Positions 8,462-18,273 of a DNA stretch of 64,000 nucleotides are shown here, one piece after another. This DNA comes from Woodsholea maritima DSM 17123. GTDB taxonomy: Bacteria; Pseudomonadota; Alphaproteobacteria; Caulobacterales; Maricaulaceae. The number at the start of each line of letters is the position of its first letter. Within the stretch, counting starts at the first letter, position 1. Position numbers and translations under genes: made by a program. The stretch is taken from NCBI RefSeq assembly GCF_000382325.1, contig NZ_KB908057.1, forward strand, positions 1-64,000. The letters run 5' to 3'. The notes under the pieces are model-generated. The model ran no database searches, was not told the DNA's origin, and saw only the letters and a list, made by a program, of their open reading frames with translations.

Positions 8462-11400
8462 ATGGATTGTGATCCGCAGAAACTGTGGGGGCCGGGGCCA
8501 AAGCTTTATACCCTGCCGCCTTCCGTACCTTTCCTCACCGAATTGGCGCGTACGATAAAGGCGGTCTGTGCCCAGCCTGAGGATTTGGCCGATATCACGG
8601 TTCTGGTGCCCACGCGCCGGGCGGGCCGGGCGCTGGCCGATGCCTTTGCCGATCTGGGCGGGGTGGATATGCCCGCGGCCCTTTTGCCCATGATCCGCCC
8701 GATTGGCGATGTCGATGCCGATGATAAGCCCTTTGAACCGGGTGAATTGTCTGACATTGCCCCGCCTGCGATCTCCTCGGCGCGCCGCCGGTTTGAGCTG
8801 GCGCGCCTGATCATTGCGCGCGAAACCGCGGTGGGCCGATCCATGGGTCCGGGTGCGGCGCTCGCCCTGAGTGAAGATCTCGCACGCTTGCTGGATGATT
8901 TGGCCACGGAAGACCGGGCCGATCTCAGCCGCCTGGATGAGGTTGTGCGCGCGCATCTGCCGGCGCACATGCAAGAAGCCGCGCTGTTCCTCGACATTAT
9001 TCTCAGCCTGTGGCCCGAACGGTTAAAGGAATTGGGCTGTGTGGATCCGGCCTTTCGCCGCTCGGCACTGTTGAAAGCTTTGGCCGATAAATGGCGCACC
9101 ACCCCGCCGCCAGGCCCGGTTGTGATCGCGGGCTCCACCGGGTCTATCCCGGCGGCGGCGGACTTAATGGGTGTGGTTGCGCGTCTCGATCAGGGCTGTG
9201 TGGTCTTTCCCGGCTTTGATTGTGATCTGGATGAGGCCAGCTGGAGCGATCTTGATGAAAGCCATCCCCAGTTTGCCATGAAAGAGGCGCTGGCGCGCAT
9301 GGGCCTGACGCGCCGCGATGTCAGCCTGTGGCCCGGCATTGAAGAAGATCACAGCGCCAAGGCGCGCCGTCATGTCCTGGCTGAGGCTTTACGTCCCGCC
9401 AAAGCCACCGGCGATTGGCTGAAATGTGTGGCCCGCCTGAAAGCGGATTTTGGGGAGGATGTCTTTACCCAGGCGCTGGACGGATTGTCCCTCATCGAAG
9501 CGGCCACACCGGGCGAGGAGGCGCGTATTATCGCGCTGCACCTACGCCAAACGCTTGAAAGTCCAGACGCGCGGGCCATCCTTGTCACACCGGATCGCGC
9601 TTTGGCGCGCCGGGTCATCGTGGAGATGCGCCGCTTTGGCGTCGATATGGATGACACCGCGGGGGAGGCGTTAAGCGATACGCCCAGCGGGTCTTATCTG
9701 ATGCGGTTAATGGATGTGGCGCTGGATCCGGGCTCGGCCTTGGCGTTCGCGGGGCTTTATGCCTCGCCCTTATTTGCGCTGGGTGAAGACCGTGCGCGCC
9801 TTCGTCCCATATTTGGCGCGATGGAGCGTTTGAGCTTGCGCGGACGCCGTCCCGGGCGCAGTTTTGGCGCGCTCAAAGCTCATATTCTCAAAACCGTCGC
9901 CGATAAAGAGGATGCCCCGGTTTGGCAGGAGGTTTTGGAGCGGTTTGAGGCAGGGCTCGCCCCGCTGATGCAGCTGCAGGGCGCACATTCGGCGAGCGCC
10001 TGGGCGCGGGGCTTGGTGGAGGCTGGGGAAGCTTTGGCCGAAACCGCGCGCCAATCGGGCGCAGAACGGCTATGGGCCGGATCAGGGGGCGAAATGGCAA
10101 CCCTGATGCGTGAATTTATTGAGGAATCCGGTGCGCTGGCCCCGATGACGGGCGCAGATTTCCAACGCAGCTTGATCGAGCTGGCCCGCTCGCGCCGGGT
10201 GCGTCCGCTCTTTGGTCAGCATCCTCGCTTGCAGATTTTCGGCCCGATGGAGGCGCGTCTCGCCAAGGCCGATATGGTCATCCTGGCCGGTTTGAATGAA
10301 GGCGTGTGGCCTGCCAAGCCGAAGATTGATCCCTTTGTCTCGCGCGGTATGCGCTTGGCGGCGGGCCTGTCGGCACCCGAACTGCGCTTTGGCCTGGCGG
10401 CCCATGATTTTGCCGAAATGGCCGCTTCGCCGCGCGTGGTGATGACCCGCGCGCAAAAGGTGGATGGCACACCGGCGGTGGCCTCGCGCTGGATCTGGCG
10501 GTTGCAAACCCTGGCGCGCGGCGCGCTGGGTGAGGGTGCGGCCAAGGCCGCCTTTGCGCCCGCGCTTGATTATCGACATGTCGCCAGTGTGCTGGATGCG
10601 CCCGCACGCCGGGTGCGTCTGGCCCCGCCCAATCCGTGTCCACCAGTCTCCAAACGTCCGCGCCAGCTGTCCGTCACGCAGATCGAAACCTGGGTGCGCG
10701 ATCCTTATGCGATTTTTGCCCGTAAGATCTTGCGCTTGGAAAAGCTGGAGCCTTTGGATCGCGAACCGGGCGCGGCTGAACGCGGCACGGCCCTTCATAA
10801 TGTGCTGGAGGGGTTCTTAAAATCTCTGCCCGTAGGCGCCTCCTTGCCACTGGATAGTGAAGCCCAGCTGATGGAGCGCGCGCAAGGCGCACTCTTAGAG
10901 GCCGGGTTCGATCCCAATGATCTGGGCTATGAATTACCGCGCTTTCGCCGGGCCATGGCCTGGTTTTTGGACTTTGAAGCCGCGCGGCGACGCCAAAACA
11001 CCTTCCCGCTGGCCCTAGAAACCAAGGGACGGCTGTCGATTGAGGCACCCGGCGGCCTTTTCACCCTCACTGCGCGGGCCGACCGGATTGATCTACGCGC
11101 CGATGGGGCATTGGAACTTCTCGATTACAAAACCGGTGGTGTGCCAACCACTAAGGAGGTCGCGGCCGGATTTGCACCTCAGCTGGCGTTAGAGGCGATC
11201 ATCGCGGCCCAGGGCGGGTTTAGCGATGTGCCGCCCCATGAAAGTGCCGCGCTGGTGTATGTGCAATTGACTGGCGGGCGCACGCCCGGGATCAAAAAAT
11301 CGGCCACGGGCAAGGATGATGACGTCATGGAGGTGTCCGAGCGGGTCTATGCCCTGTTAAAAGCGCGTATTGCGCATTTTGATCAGGCCGAGACCCCTTA

Positions 11401-11512
11401 TAAAAGCCAGCCACGCGCCAAATGGGTTAATAGCTGGGGTGATTATGATCATTTGGCACGGCGTAAAGAATGGGGCGTCACCGGTGAAGAGGGCGAGGGG
11501 GATGAAGCATGA
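8462..11512 (+). CDS. addB: Double-strand break repair protein AddB (alphaproteobacterial type)
   Basis: 1016 aa. The protein starts with the typical GPKLYTLPP...FL region and a helicase-like fold without a working Walker A (VLVPTRRAGRAL). It carries the inactive UvrD-like middle part with ILAGLNEGVWPAKP and DPFVSR. The C-terminal ~270 residues form a PD-(D/E)XK nuclease domain with GTALHNVLEGFL and ELLDYKTGG (catalytic Asp and Lys). With AddA it makes the RecBCD-equivalent that resects broken ends up to a Chi-like site for RecA loading. It overlaps addA by 4 bp (ATGA), so production is coupled. Confidence 0.95.
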   Translation: MDCDPQKLWGPGPKLYTLPPSVPFLTELARTIKAVCAQPEDLADITVLVPTRRAGRALADAFADLGGVDMPAALLPMIRPIGDVDADDKPFEPGELSDIAPPAISSARRRFELARLIIARETAVGRSMGPGAALALSEDLARLLDDLATEDRADLSRLDEVVRAHLPAHMQEAALFLDIILSLWPERLKELGCVDPAFRRSALLKALADKWRTTPPPGPVVIAGSTGSIPAAADLMGVVARLDQGCVVFPGFDCDLDEASWSDLDESHPQFAMKEALARMGLTRRDVSLWPGIEEDHSAKARRHVLAEALRPAKATGDWLKCVARLKADFGEDVFTQALDGLSLIEAATPGEEARIIALHLRQTLESPDARAILVTPDRALARRVIVEMRRFGVDMDDTAGEALSDTPSGSYLMRLMDVALDPGSALAFAGLYASPLFALGEDRARLRPIFGAMERLSLRGRRPGRSFGALKAHILKTVADKEDAPVWQEVLERFEAGLAPLMQLQGAHSASAWARGLVEAGEALAETARQSGAERLWAGSGGEMATLMREFIEESGALAPMTGADFQRSLIELARSRRVRPLFGQHPRLQIFGPMEARLAKADMVILAGLNEGVWPAKPKIDPFVSRGMRLAAGLSAPELRFGLAAHDFAEMAASPRVVMTRAQKVDGTPAVASRWIWRLQTLARGALGEGAAKAAFAPALDYRHVASVLDAPARRVRLAPPNPCPPVSKRPRQLSVTQIETWVRDPYAIFARKILRLEKLEPLDREPGAAERGTALHNVLEGFLKSLPVGASLPLDSEAQLMERAQGALLEAGFDPNDLGYELPRFRRAMAWFLDFEAARRRQNTFPLALETKGRLSIEAPGGLFTLTARADRIDLRADGALELLDYKTGGVPTTKEVAAGFAPQLALEAIIAAQGGFSDVPPHESAALVYVQLTGGRTPGIKKSATGKDDDVMEVSERVYALLKARIAHFDQAETPYKSQPRAKWVNSWGDYDHLARRKEWGVTGEEGEGDEA

Positions 11513-14500
11513 GTTTTGATCCCACCATTATTGAGGCCGCCAGTGCGGCGCAAAATCTCGCCGCTGATCCGCGCTATAATGTCTTTGTCGAGGCCAATGC
11601 CGGTTCGGGTAAAACCCGCGTTCTGGTTGACCGCGTGGCGCGCCTTTTGCTGGATGGGGCCAGGCCCGATCATATCTTGTGCGTGACCTTTACCAAGGCC
11701 GCCGCGGGTGAGATGCAGACACGTCTTTTCAAGAAGTTAGGTGAATGGTCAACGGCCTCTGACGAGAGACTGACCGATCAGTTAGCCAAGTTGAGTGGCA
11801 AGACCCCTGATGGCGAAGAATTGGCTCAGGCCCGGCGTCTGTTTGCCAGCGCGTTGGAAACACCGGGCGGGTTGAAAATCCAAACCCTGCACGCCTATTG
11901 CGAAGGGCTGTTGCGACGCTTTCCCTTGGAAGCGGGCTTGCCGCCGGGCTTTGCCACCCAGGAAGATCGTGAAAGCGCGATCCAGCGCGGCCATGCCCTG
12001 CGCTGGGTGTTGGGCCAAGCCTTGGAGGCTCCCGACGGTCCCATTGCATCCGCGATTTCTCTGATTATTGAGCAAGTTGGCTCTACAGGTCTGGAACAGA
12101 TCATTTCTGCAGCCCAGTTCAAACGCCATGCCTTGCGCAAGGCCCTGCACCAGGCGGGTGACTTAGCGGGCTTGCATGATGCGTTGGCCGAGGCGCTGGG
12201 GGTGGCACCCGATGCGACCCCGGTTGGGATTAAGCGCACGGCGATGGAGGCCTTGGACCGCGATCTGATCGAAGCGGGCTATTCGGCGGCGCTTACAGGG
12301 ACCAAGCCGACGGATAAGAAATTTGCTGAAAGCCTGGGCCATATCCTCGCCCATCTGCGCGCGGGGCAATGGCAGGAGGCGTTTGCCGTCTACACGTCTA
12401 TCTTTCTAACGGCCAAGGGGGAACCGGGCAAGAAAGCGCCCTTCACCAAAGATATCGCTAAGGCCTTTCCCCATATTGATGACGCCTTTGGGCTGGACGG
12501 GTCTTTGCGCGCGGATCTGATCACCCAGATCATGCCGCGCATCGCCAGTGCCAGTGTGCGTGAATTAAGTGCGGCCGGTTTGACCCTGGCCCATGCCTTT
12601 CTGGATGCCTATGAACAACGCCTGAAGCAGGCGCGCGCGGTGGATTTCTCCGATCTTGTCGAGCGCGCGCGGGCCCTGTTGGAAGATTCAGAGGCGCGCG
12701 ATTGGGCGCGTTACAAGCTGGATGCGGGTCTTCAGCATGTTCTGGTGGATGAGGCCCAGGATACTGCGCCCGAACAATGGGCCGTGGTGCGCGCATTGAG
12801 CGAGGATTTCTTCTCCGGCGAAGGTGCGCAGAGCGATACAATCCGCACCGTCTTTTGTGTGGGTGATGAGAAGCAGTCGATCTATTCATTCCAGAACGCT
12901 GATCCCAAACGCTTTATTGCCGAGCGTGAGAGCCTTGCGGCGCGCTCAGAGGCCGCCGAGCTGGCCTTCACTCAGCCGCCCTTGACGGCGTCCTTTCGCT
13001 CAGCGCCTGAGGTTTTACAAGCGGTCGATTGGGCCTTCGCCCTGGAGGCTCAGCAGCTCAGCGTAAGGGCTAATTTTGCGGCCCCGGAAGTGAAATTCGC
13101 GCCTACGCCTGGCCTGGCTTTTCAGGCCTATAAAGGTCATCAGGCCGCACGCCTCAACACCCCCGGCACCATCGAAATCTGGCCCTCGATTCCTCAACCG
13201 GAAAGTCCTGAGGAAGAAGACTTTAACGCCGATCTGGAGGCCAAGCCCGTGGATCAGGCGCGCGGGGATTCCGCACGCAATCAACTCGCTGAAGCGGTCG
13301 CGCGCGCCATTCGCGATATGATTGCGCGCGGCGATGGGGTCTGGGATGAAGGCCCTGAGGGCTGGGTTCAGCGCGCGGTTGAGCCGGGTGATATCTTGAT
13401 CCTGGTGCGTCAACGCTCCAGCCTGTTTGAAGAAATGATCCGCCGGTTAAAGCTCTATGGCGTTCCCGTCGCCGGGGCGGACCGGATGAAATTGCCTCAG
13501 CAATTGGTGGTCGAGGATTTATTGGCGCTGGCGCGCTTTGCCTTGCTGCCTGAAGATGATTTATCGCTGGCAATCATCTTGAAAAGCCCAGCTTTTCATC
13601 CCATTGCGCTCGATCAGCCCCCGATTGATGATGATGCGCTGTTTGATCTCAGCCTCTCCAAGCACAAACGCCTGTGGGATAAGCTGCGCGCGAGCGAAGA
13701 TCCGCGTTTTATGGAGGCGAAAGCCGCGCTGGAGGCCGCGCGCGCGCGCGTCGACGCCGATGGGCCTTATGCCTTCTTTGCGACTTTCTTGAACGAGATC
13801 ACGACCACAGGGGAAAGCTGCATGGCGCGGTTTTATGCCCGCCTGGGCGAGGAGGCGCGCGATCCGTGTGAAGAATTTTTAAGCCGCGCCTTGGCGTTTG
13901 AGCGCGATGGCGCGCCCAGCCTGGTGCGCTTTGTCCATGCCCTTGATCATGATGACAGCGATATCAAGCGCGAGATGGAGGGCGGGCGCAATGAAGTGCG
14001 GGTGATGACGGTCCATGCCTCCAAAGGCTTGGAGGCGCCGGTGGTCTTCCTGCCCGATACCACAAAGACCCCGAATGCGCCCAAGCAGGGTCTCTTTGCC
14101 CATCCCGATCTGGGTGTTATCTGGGCCAATGAAGCCGGGGCCAAAGCGCCCTTGGTAGAAAGCCTGCGCGATGAAACGCACAGCGATATGATGGCCGAAT
14201 ATAATCGCTTGCTCTATGTGGCGCTGACCCGCGCGCGCGATCGCCTGATCGTGTGCGGCGCACGCCATGGCCGCGCGCCAGGCAAGGTTAGTGAGGGGGC
14301 TTGGCATGATCGCCTGATGAAGGCCTGGCCCGGCGCGCATGACGCGCACTGGCGCGGGGTGGAAAGCCCGTTAGATACGCTCGCCGTGGACAATGGCTGG
14401 ACGGGCGAGCCAAGCTATCGCTATGGCGTCGATCCGGTGGCCTGTGCGCCGCGTTTGGAGCGCCAGACGGACAAGGCCGTGCCCGACTGGCTAACACGGC

Positions 14501-15126
14501 CCGTGCCTGTGGAAGGGGCGGCCTTGCGCAATATCGCGCCCTCGCGCTTATTCGCCGATGAGGATGAGTTTGAGCCCGCGAGCCTTTCGCCTTTGGCCCA
14601 GGGCGGTATGCAGCGTTTCCGGCGCGGCTCGCTGATCCATAAACTCTTGCAAGTTCTTCCTGATCTCGATGAAAGCCGCTGGGCGACGGCCGCGGCGCGC
14701 TTTTTGGATCAGCATGCCGATCTCAGTGCGGATCAGCGCGATGAAATCGCGCGCGAGACATTGAAGGTGTTAAACGATCCGCACTTTAAACCGATTTTCG
14801 GGCCGGGATCGCGCGCTGAAGTGGCTCTGGCGGGCCGGGCACCGGGATTACCCGATCATGTGCGGGTCAACGGACAGATTGACCGCCTGATTATTCGTGA
14901 TCACGAGATTCTGATCATCGACTATAAAACCAATCGTCCCCCCCCGATGGAGGTGGAGGGGGTTGCGCGGGTCTATCTGGGCCAAATGGCGGCGTATAAA
15001 GCGCTTTTAAGCGCGCTTCACCCGTCGAAAACCGTCCGCTGTGCCCTTCTTTGGACCGATGGGCCACGTTTGATGGAGCTACCCAGCGCGCTGCTCGATA
15101 CGCTCTTCGAACAGGGATCATCTTGA
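11509..15126 (+). CDS. addA: Double-strand break repair helicase-nuclease AddA
   Basis: 1205 aa, full length. The UvrD/Rep superfamily 1 helicase motifs are clear: motif I EANAGSGKTRVLVDRV near residue 30, motif II LVDEAQDTAPEQW near 410, GDEKQSIYSFQNADP near 455, VMTVHASKGLEAPVV and LLYVALTRARDRL near 835-915. The C-terminal PD-(D/E)XK nuclease includes HKLLQVLPD and LIIDYKTNRPP. AddA is the ATP-driven motor of the AddAB end-resection complex. The order addB-addA-trxA is conserved in many alphaproteobacteria. The stop lies 94 bp before the trxA start. Confidence 0.96.
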   Translation: MSFDPTIIEAASAAQNLAADPRYNVFVEANAGSGKTRVLVDRVARLLLDGARPDHILCVTFTKAAAGEMQTRLFKKLGEWSTASDERLTDQLAKLSGKTPDGEELAQARRLFASALETPGGLKIQTLHAYCEGLLRRFPLEAGLPPGFATQEDRESAIQRGHALRWVLGQALEAPDGPIASAISLIIEQVGSTGLEQIISAAQFKRHALRKALHQAGDLAGLHDALAEALGVAPDATPVGIKRTAMEALDRDLIEAGYSAALTGTKPTDKKFAESLGHILAHLRAGQWQEAFAVYTSIFLTAKGEPGKKAPFTKDIAKAFPHIDDAFGLDGSLRADLITQIMPRIASASVRELSAAGLTLAHAFLDAYEQRLKQARAVDFSDLVERARALLEDSEARDWARYKLDAGLQHVLVDEAQDTAPEQWAVVRALSEDFFSGEGAQSDTIRTVFCVGDEKQSIYSFQNADPKRFIAERESLAARSEAAELAFTQPPLTASFRSAPEVLQAVDWAFALEAQQLSVRANFAAPEVKFAPTPGLAFQAYKGHQAARLNTPGTIEIWPSIPQPESPEEEDFNADLEAKPVDQARGDSARNQLAEAVARAIRDMIARGDGVWDEGPEGWVQRAVEPGDILILVRQRSSLFEEMIRRLKLYGVPVAGADRMKLPQQLVVEDLLALARFALLPEDDLSLAIILKSPAFHPIALDQPPIDDDALFDLSLSKHKRLWDKLRASEDPRFMEAKAALEAARARVDADGPYAFFATFLNEITTTGESCMARFYARLGEEARDPCEEFLSRALAFERDGAPSLVRFVHALDHDDSDIKREMEGGRNEVRVMTVHASKGLEAPVVFLPDTTKTPNAPKQGLFAHPDLGVIWANEAGAKAPLVESLRDETHSDMMAEYNRLLYVALTRARDRLIVCGARHGRAPGKVSEGAWHDRLMKAWPGAHDAHWRGVESPLDTLAVDNGWTGEPSYRYGVDPVACAPRLERQTDKAVPDWLTRPVPVEGAALRNIAPSRLFADEDEFEPASLSPLAQGGMQRFRRGSLIHKLLQVLPDLDESRWATAAARFLDQHADLSADQRDEIARETLKVLNDPHFKPIFGPGSRAEVALAGRAPGLPDHVRVNGQIDRLIIRDHEILIIDYKTNRPPPMEVEGVARVYLGQMAAYKALLSALHPSKTVRCALLWTDGPRLMELPSALLDTLFEQGSS

Positions 15127-15220
15127 CCCGGCGCGCGGGGCTTCTTAGGTGTTCATCAAATGATTGCGCCTAAAAGTGTGCGACTGGCTCACGGGCTGCA
15201 TTATGCGAAGGAGAAATGAA

Positions 15221-15544
15221 ATGGCGATCAAGACTGTGTCTGATGATACGTTTGACAGCGATGTGTTGAAGGCCGATGGCCCCATCTTGGTAGATTTCTG
15301 GGCAGAATGGTGCGGACCGTGTAAGCAGATTGCGCCTGCGCTCGATAACATCGCCTCGGACATGGAAGGCAAGCTGACGATCGCCAAGGTCAATATTGAT
15401 GATAATCCGATGACCCCCGGCAAGTATGGCGTGCGTGGCATCCCCACCATGATCATCTTCAACAAGGGCGAAATTGTTGACACTAAGGTCGGCGCGATGG
15501 CTCAGGGTAAAATCCAGGAATGGATCAATACCCACGTCGCTTAA
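15221..15544 (+). CDS. trxA: Thioredoxin
   Basis: 107 aa from the ATG at 15221, which has a good AAGGAG site nine bases upstream; the longer frame starting at 15164 is not thioredoxin-like. The active site is the classical WCGPC at residues ~30-34, with the cis-proline motif GIPTM near residue 74. It is the cytoplasmic dithiol carrier that reduces ribonucleotide reductase, PAPS reductase and methionine sulfoxide reductases, recycled by thioredoxin reductase. A strong terminator follows at 15563-15598, closing the addBA-trxA run. Confidence 0.97.
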   Translation: MAIKTVSDDTFDSDVLKADGPILVDFWAEWCGPCKQIAPALDNIASDMEGKLTIAKVNIDDNPMTPGKYGVRGIPTMIIFNKGEIVDTKVGAMAQGKIQEWINTHVA

Positions 15545-15562
15545 GACGACTTGGATTTGCTT

Positions 15563-15598
15563 AAAAAAACCGGCTCCCTAAAGGAGGCCGGTTTTTTT
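15563..15598 (+). terminator. Rho-independent terminator after trxA
   Basis: AACCGGCTCC pairs with GGAGGCCGGTT around a short CTAAA loop with one bulge, followed by a run of seven T. A-run and T-run on both sides could make it work in both directions, but only trxA ends here. Confidence 0.9.
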
Positions 15599-15624
15599 GC
15601 GAAGGAATAGCCTTCGAAATATGA

Positions 15625-15640
15625 TTAATTCGCCTTTAAC
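15625..15640 (+). promoter_or_regulatory. Perfect-match CtrA box upstream of the thioredoxin-like gene
   Basis: TTAA at 15625-15628, seven bases, then TTAAC at 15636-15640 fits the CtrA consensus TTAA-N7-TTAAC without mismatch. It lies 45 bp before the ATG of the next gene and just after the trxA terminator, the expected place for a promoter element. A functional CtrA is assumed from the presence of divL; CtrA itself is not encoded here. Confidence 0.55.
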
Positions 15641-15684
15641 GCGAGCTTGGTGAGACTTGTCTAGACCAGAGCGGAGCCTGAGAC

Positions 15685-16038
15685 ATGTCCTTACCCCTGA
15701 TCATGGATGCGACCTTTTATGAGGAAGTGCTCGTTTCGAAAAAGACGATCGCCGTGGCCTTTGTCGCCAATTGGTGCGAGGCTTCACGCGTGCTTTGTAA
15801 ACTTCTGGAAGAGTTGGGGATAGACAGTGAGCGCCTTACGGTCATGACCATGGATATGGATATGACCCGTCATGCCAAGGTGATCTTTGATGTAACATCG
15901 CTGCCCACGGTTCTGGTGTTTCGCAGCGGGCGGTTGATTGGGCGGCGTTCGGGCCCTCAGGCCAGCGACACGCTTGGGCCTTGGCTCCTCTCCCATGCCG
16001 CAAAGCCAAAGGTTTTAAGGAGCGTAGCAAGCGCTTAA
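15685..16038 (+). CDS. Thioredoxin-fold protein lacking the CXXC redox pair
   Basis: 117 aa. The order of elements matches thioredoxin: a strand (IAVAFVANWCEASRVLCKLL), a strand with MDMD, then the cis-proline segment SLPTVLVFRSGRLIGRRSG. At the active site the usual WCGPC is WCEASRV: the first cysteine (Cys32) is present, the resolving one is not, though another cysteine follows at residue 39. It therefore cannot act as a classical dithiol oxidoreductase. It may be monothiol, a binding module, or use Cys32-Cys39. It starts behind its own terminator-isolated promoter region with a perfect CtrA-like box, so it could be cell-cycle controlled. Its 3' end overlaps the convergent folC by four bases. 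Confidence 0.75.
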   Translation: MSLPLIMDATFYEEVLVSKKTIAVAFVANWCEASRVLCKLLEELGIDSERLTVMTMDMDMTRHAKVIFDVTSLPTVLVFRSGRLIGRRSGPQASDTLGPWLLSHAAKPKVLRSVASA

Positions 16039-17366
16039 CCCACGCTCGACTGGACGCTTTCACCCGCACCGGCATTGAGCGCGAGCACTTGCCCGGCCAG
16101 ATACAGCGAGCCGCAAATCACCACGCGCGGGGCCAGATCATCATCACAGGCATCATGAAGGGCGCTGATCAAATCGGCGCTGGTTTGCGCAGGAAGGCCC
16201 GCGCGCCGGGCCGCCTCAGCGGTGTCATGGGCGCTGGCCGCGCCGTCACGCCCACCCTGGAAGGTGGTGGTGATGACTTTGGCGGCCATGCCGACGAAAT
16301 AGCGAAAATAGGCCTCGCTATCTTTATTCTTTGAGAACGCGCTCACAAGGACCAGCGGGCGCTCTTCACGCTCTTCCAGCTCTCCCAAAGCGCTCGACAG
16401 CGCATGACCGGCGGCTTCATTATGTCCGCCATCCAGCCATAAATCCCCGCCCAGATCTTGCACCAGCTCGGCCAGATCGCCCTGGGTCAGACGTTGTAGA
16501 CGCGCGGGCCAGGATACGGTTTTCAGGCCCTGACTGATCGCTTGATCAGGCAGCTGAAGATAGCGCGCGGCGGCAATGGCGCTGGCCGCATTGGTGATTT
16601 GATGGGCCCCGATCAGGGCCGGCAAAGGCAGGTCCAGAAGGGCGCTATCTTCTTCAAACACCAGGCGATCATGTTCGCGATGGGCGAAGAAATCGCGATC
16701 GGCGACACTCAAAGGCGCACCCACGACATTGGCCACGGCTTCGATCATGTGCTGGGCCTCGGGGGCCTGGGGCGCGATAATGGCGCGCACGCCGCGTTTC
16801 AAAATCCCGGCTTTTTCGCGCGCAATCTGCGTGATGTCATCACCTAAAAAGTCCTGATGATCCAGGCTTACGGGCGTGATCACGCACACCGCTGGGGCCT
16901 CGATGACATTGGTGGCATCGACAATTCCGCCCAGGCCGACTTCTAAAATCACCCGATCTGCGGGCGTTTCAGAGAAGAGCAGGAAGGCGGCCGCTGTCGT
17001 AATCTCAAAAAACGTGATGGGATTGTCGCCATTGGCCGCTTCACAGCGCGCGAAGGCCTCGCGTAGGCGCGCATCATCGACCATGTCCCCGCCCAGCACG
17101 ATCCGCTCGTTAAAGCGCACTAGATGGGGGGAGGTATAGACATGAACCCGCTCGCCGGCGGCTTCACACATGGCCTTGAGAAAGGCCACCGTAGAGCCCT
17201 TGCCATTGGTCCCCGCGACATGGATTACAGGTGGTAAACGCTTATGGGGATCGCCCAAAGCCGCCAACAGGCGCTCGATCCGCTCTAAGGAGAGGTCGAT
17301 TTTCTTTGGGTGATAGCGCGCCAGGCGAGCCAGCGCGTCCTCAATCGTCTCAGGCGCGCTGGTCAT
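16035..17366 (-). CDS. folC: Bifunctional folylpolyglutamate/dihydrofolate synthase
   Basis: 443 aa. The Mur-ligase-like fold is shown by the P-loop HVAGTNGKGSTVAFL near residue 48, the TSPHLVRFNERI segment and EVGLGGIVDATNVI. FolC adds glutamate to dihydropteroate to make dihydrofolate and then lengthens the polyglutamate tail of folates. It is the last gene of the minus-strand run trpF-trpB-trpA-accD-folC, seven bases after the accD stop. The accD-folC pairing is widespread in bacteria. Confidence 0.95.
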   Translation of the reverse strand: MTSAPETIEDALARLARYHPKKIDLSLERIERLLAALGDPHKRLPPVIHVAGTNGKGSTVAFLKAMCEAAGERVHVYTSPHLVRFNERIVLGGDMVDDARLREAFARCEAANGDNPITFFEITTAAAFLLFSETPADRVILEVGLGGIVDATNVIEAPAVCVITPVSLDHQDFLGDDITQIAREKAGILKRGVRAIIAPQAPEAQHMIEAVANVVGAPLSVADRDFFAHREHDRLVFEEDSALLDLPLPALIGAHQITNAASAIAAARYLQLPDQAISQGLKTVSWPARLQRLTQGDLAELVQDLGGDLWLDGGHNEAAGHALSSALGELEEREERPLVLVSAFSKNKDSEAYFRYFVGMAAKVITTTFQGGRDGAASAHDTAEAARRAGLPAQTSADLISALHDACDDDLAPRVVICGSLYLAGQVLALNAGAGESVQSSVG

Positions 17367-17373
17367 TTAGGAC

Positions 17374-18261
17374 TTACGCCTCGCTGGGTTCAGCGGTCTT
17401 GACCGCGATATTGGCTTTGGGGCGTTTGAGCATCACACGCAGGATATTGCCCAAGGTTTTCGGCAGATCCTTACGATGGACCACCTTATCCACCATGCCT
17501 TTGTCCAGAAGGTATTCAGAGCGCTGGAAGCCTTCAGGCAGTTTTTCGCGAATGGTCTGTTCAATCACGCGCGGACCGGCAAAGCCAATCAGCGCGCCCG
17601 GTTCCGCAATATGGACATCGCCCAACATGGCATAAGACGCGGTCACCCCGCCCGTGGTTGGGTCGGTCAAAACCACGATATAGGGTAGTTTATGATCGCG
17701 CAGGCTTTGAATGCCCAAGGTGGTGCGCGGCATCTGCATCAGGGACAAGGCCCCTTCCTGCATCCGTGCGCCGCCCGCTGCGGTAAAGACCACGAGGGGG
17801 GTGCGACGCTCTACGGCTTCATCACAGGCCTTGATGAAGGCTTCACCGGCCGCCATACCCAAAGAGCCACCCATGAAGGCGAAGTCCTGGACCAGAACGG
17901 TCGTCTCAACGCCTTGGATTTGACCGACAGCAATGGCCATGGCATCCTCACGCCCGGTTTTCTTGCGGGCCGCCGCCAAACGGTGGGGATAAGGCTTATC
18001 GTCCTTGAATTTCAACGGATCTTTGGCAACTTCTGGAATGGCAATCTCGCTCCATTCCTTGTCAAAGGTGTATTTGAACCGGGCATCGGGACCGATGCGC
18101 ATATGGTGACCGGCCGGGGTCACATGCTGACCGGCTTCTAAGTCTTTGTGAAAGACCATTTCGCCGGAAATCGGACATTTGATCCACAAATTTTCTGGGG
18201 TATCGCGTTTGTCGAACATACGCGCCACACCCGGTGTGGTCAGTCGAGACAGCCAGTTCAT
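17374..18261 (-). CDS. accD: Acetyl-CoA carboxylase carboxyltransferase subunit beta
   Basis: 295 aa. The crotonase-like carboxyltransferase core is complete, with [26 protein letters not shown] and [16 protein letters not shown]. With AccA it transfers the carboxyl group from carboxybiotin to acetyl-CoA, the committed step of fatty-acid synthesis. The N-terminal zinc ribbon (C-X2-C...C-X2-C in E. coli) is degraded: the four positions read Cys-Ser-Thr-Ala (KCPISG and VTPAGHH), so zinc is probably not bound. It follows trpA by 12 bp in the same operon. Confidence 0.96.
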   Translation of the reverse strand: MNWLSRLTTPGVARMFDKRDTPENLWIKCPISGEMVFHKDLEAGQHVTPAGHHMRIGPDARFKYTFDKEWSEIAIPEVAKDPLKFKDDKPYPHRLAAARKKTGREDAMAIAVGQIQGVETTVLVQDFAFMGGSLGMAAGEAFIKACDEAVERRTPLVVFTAAGGARMQEGALSLMQMPRTTLGIQSLRDHKLPYIVVLTDPTTGGVTASYAMLGDVHIAEPGALIGFAGPRVIEQTIREKLPEGFQRSEYLLDKGMVDKVVHRKDLPKTLGNILRVMLKRPKANIAVKTAEPSEA

Positions 18262-18273
18262 GTTGCGCTCCTC

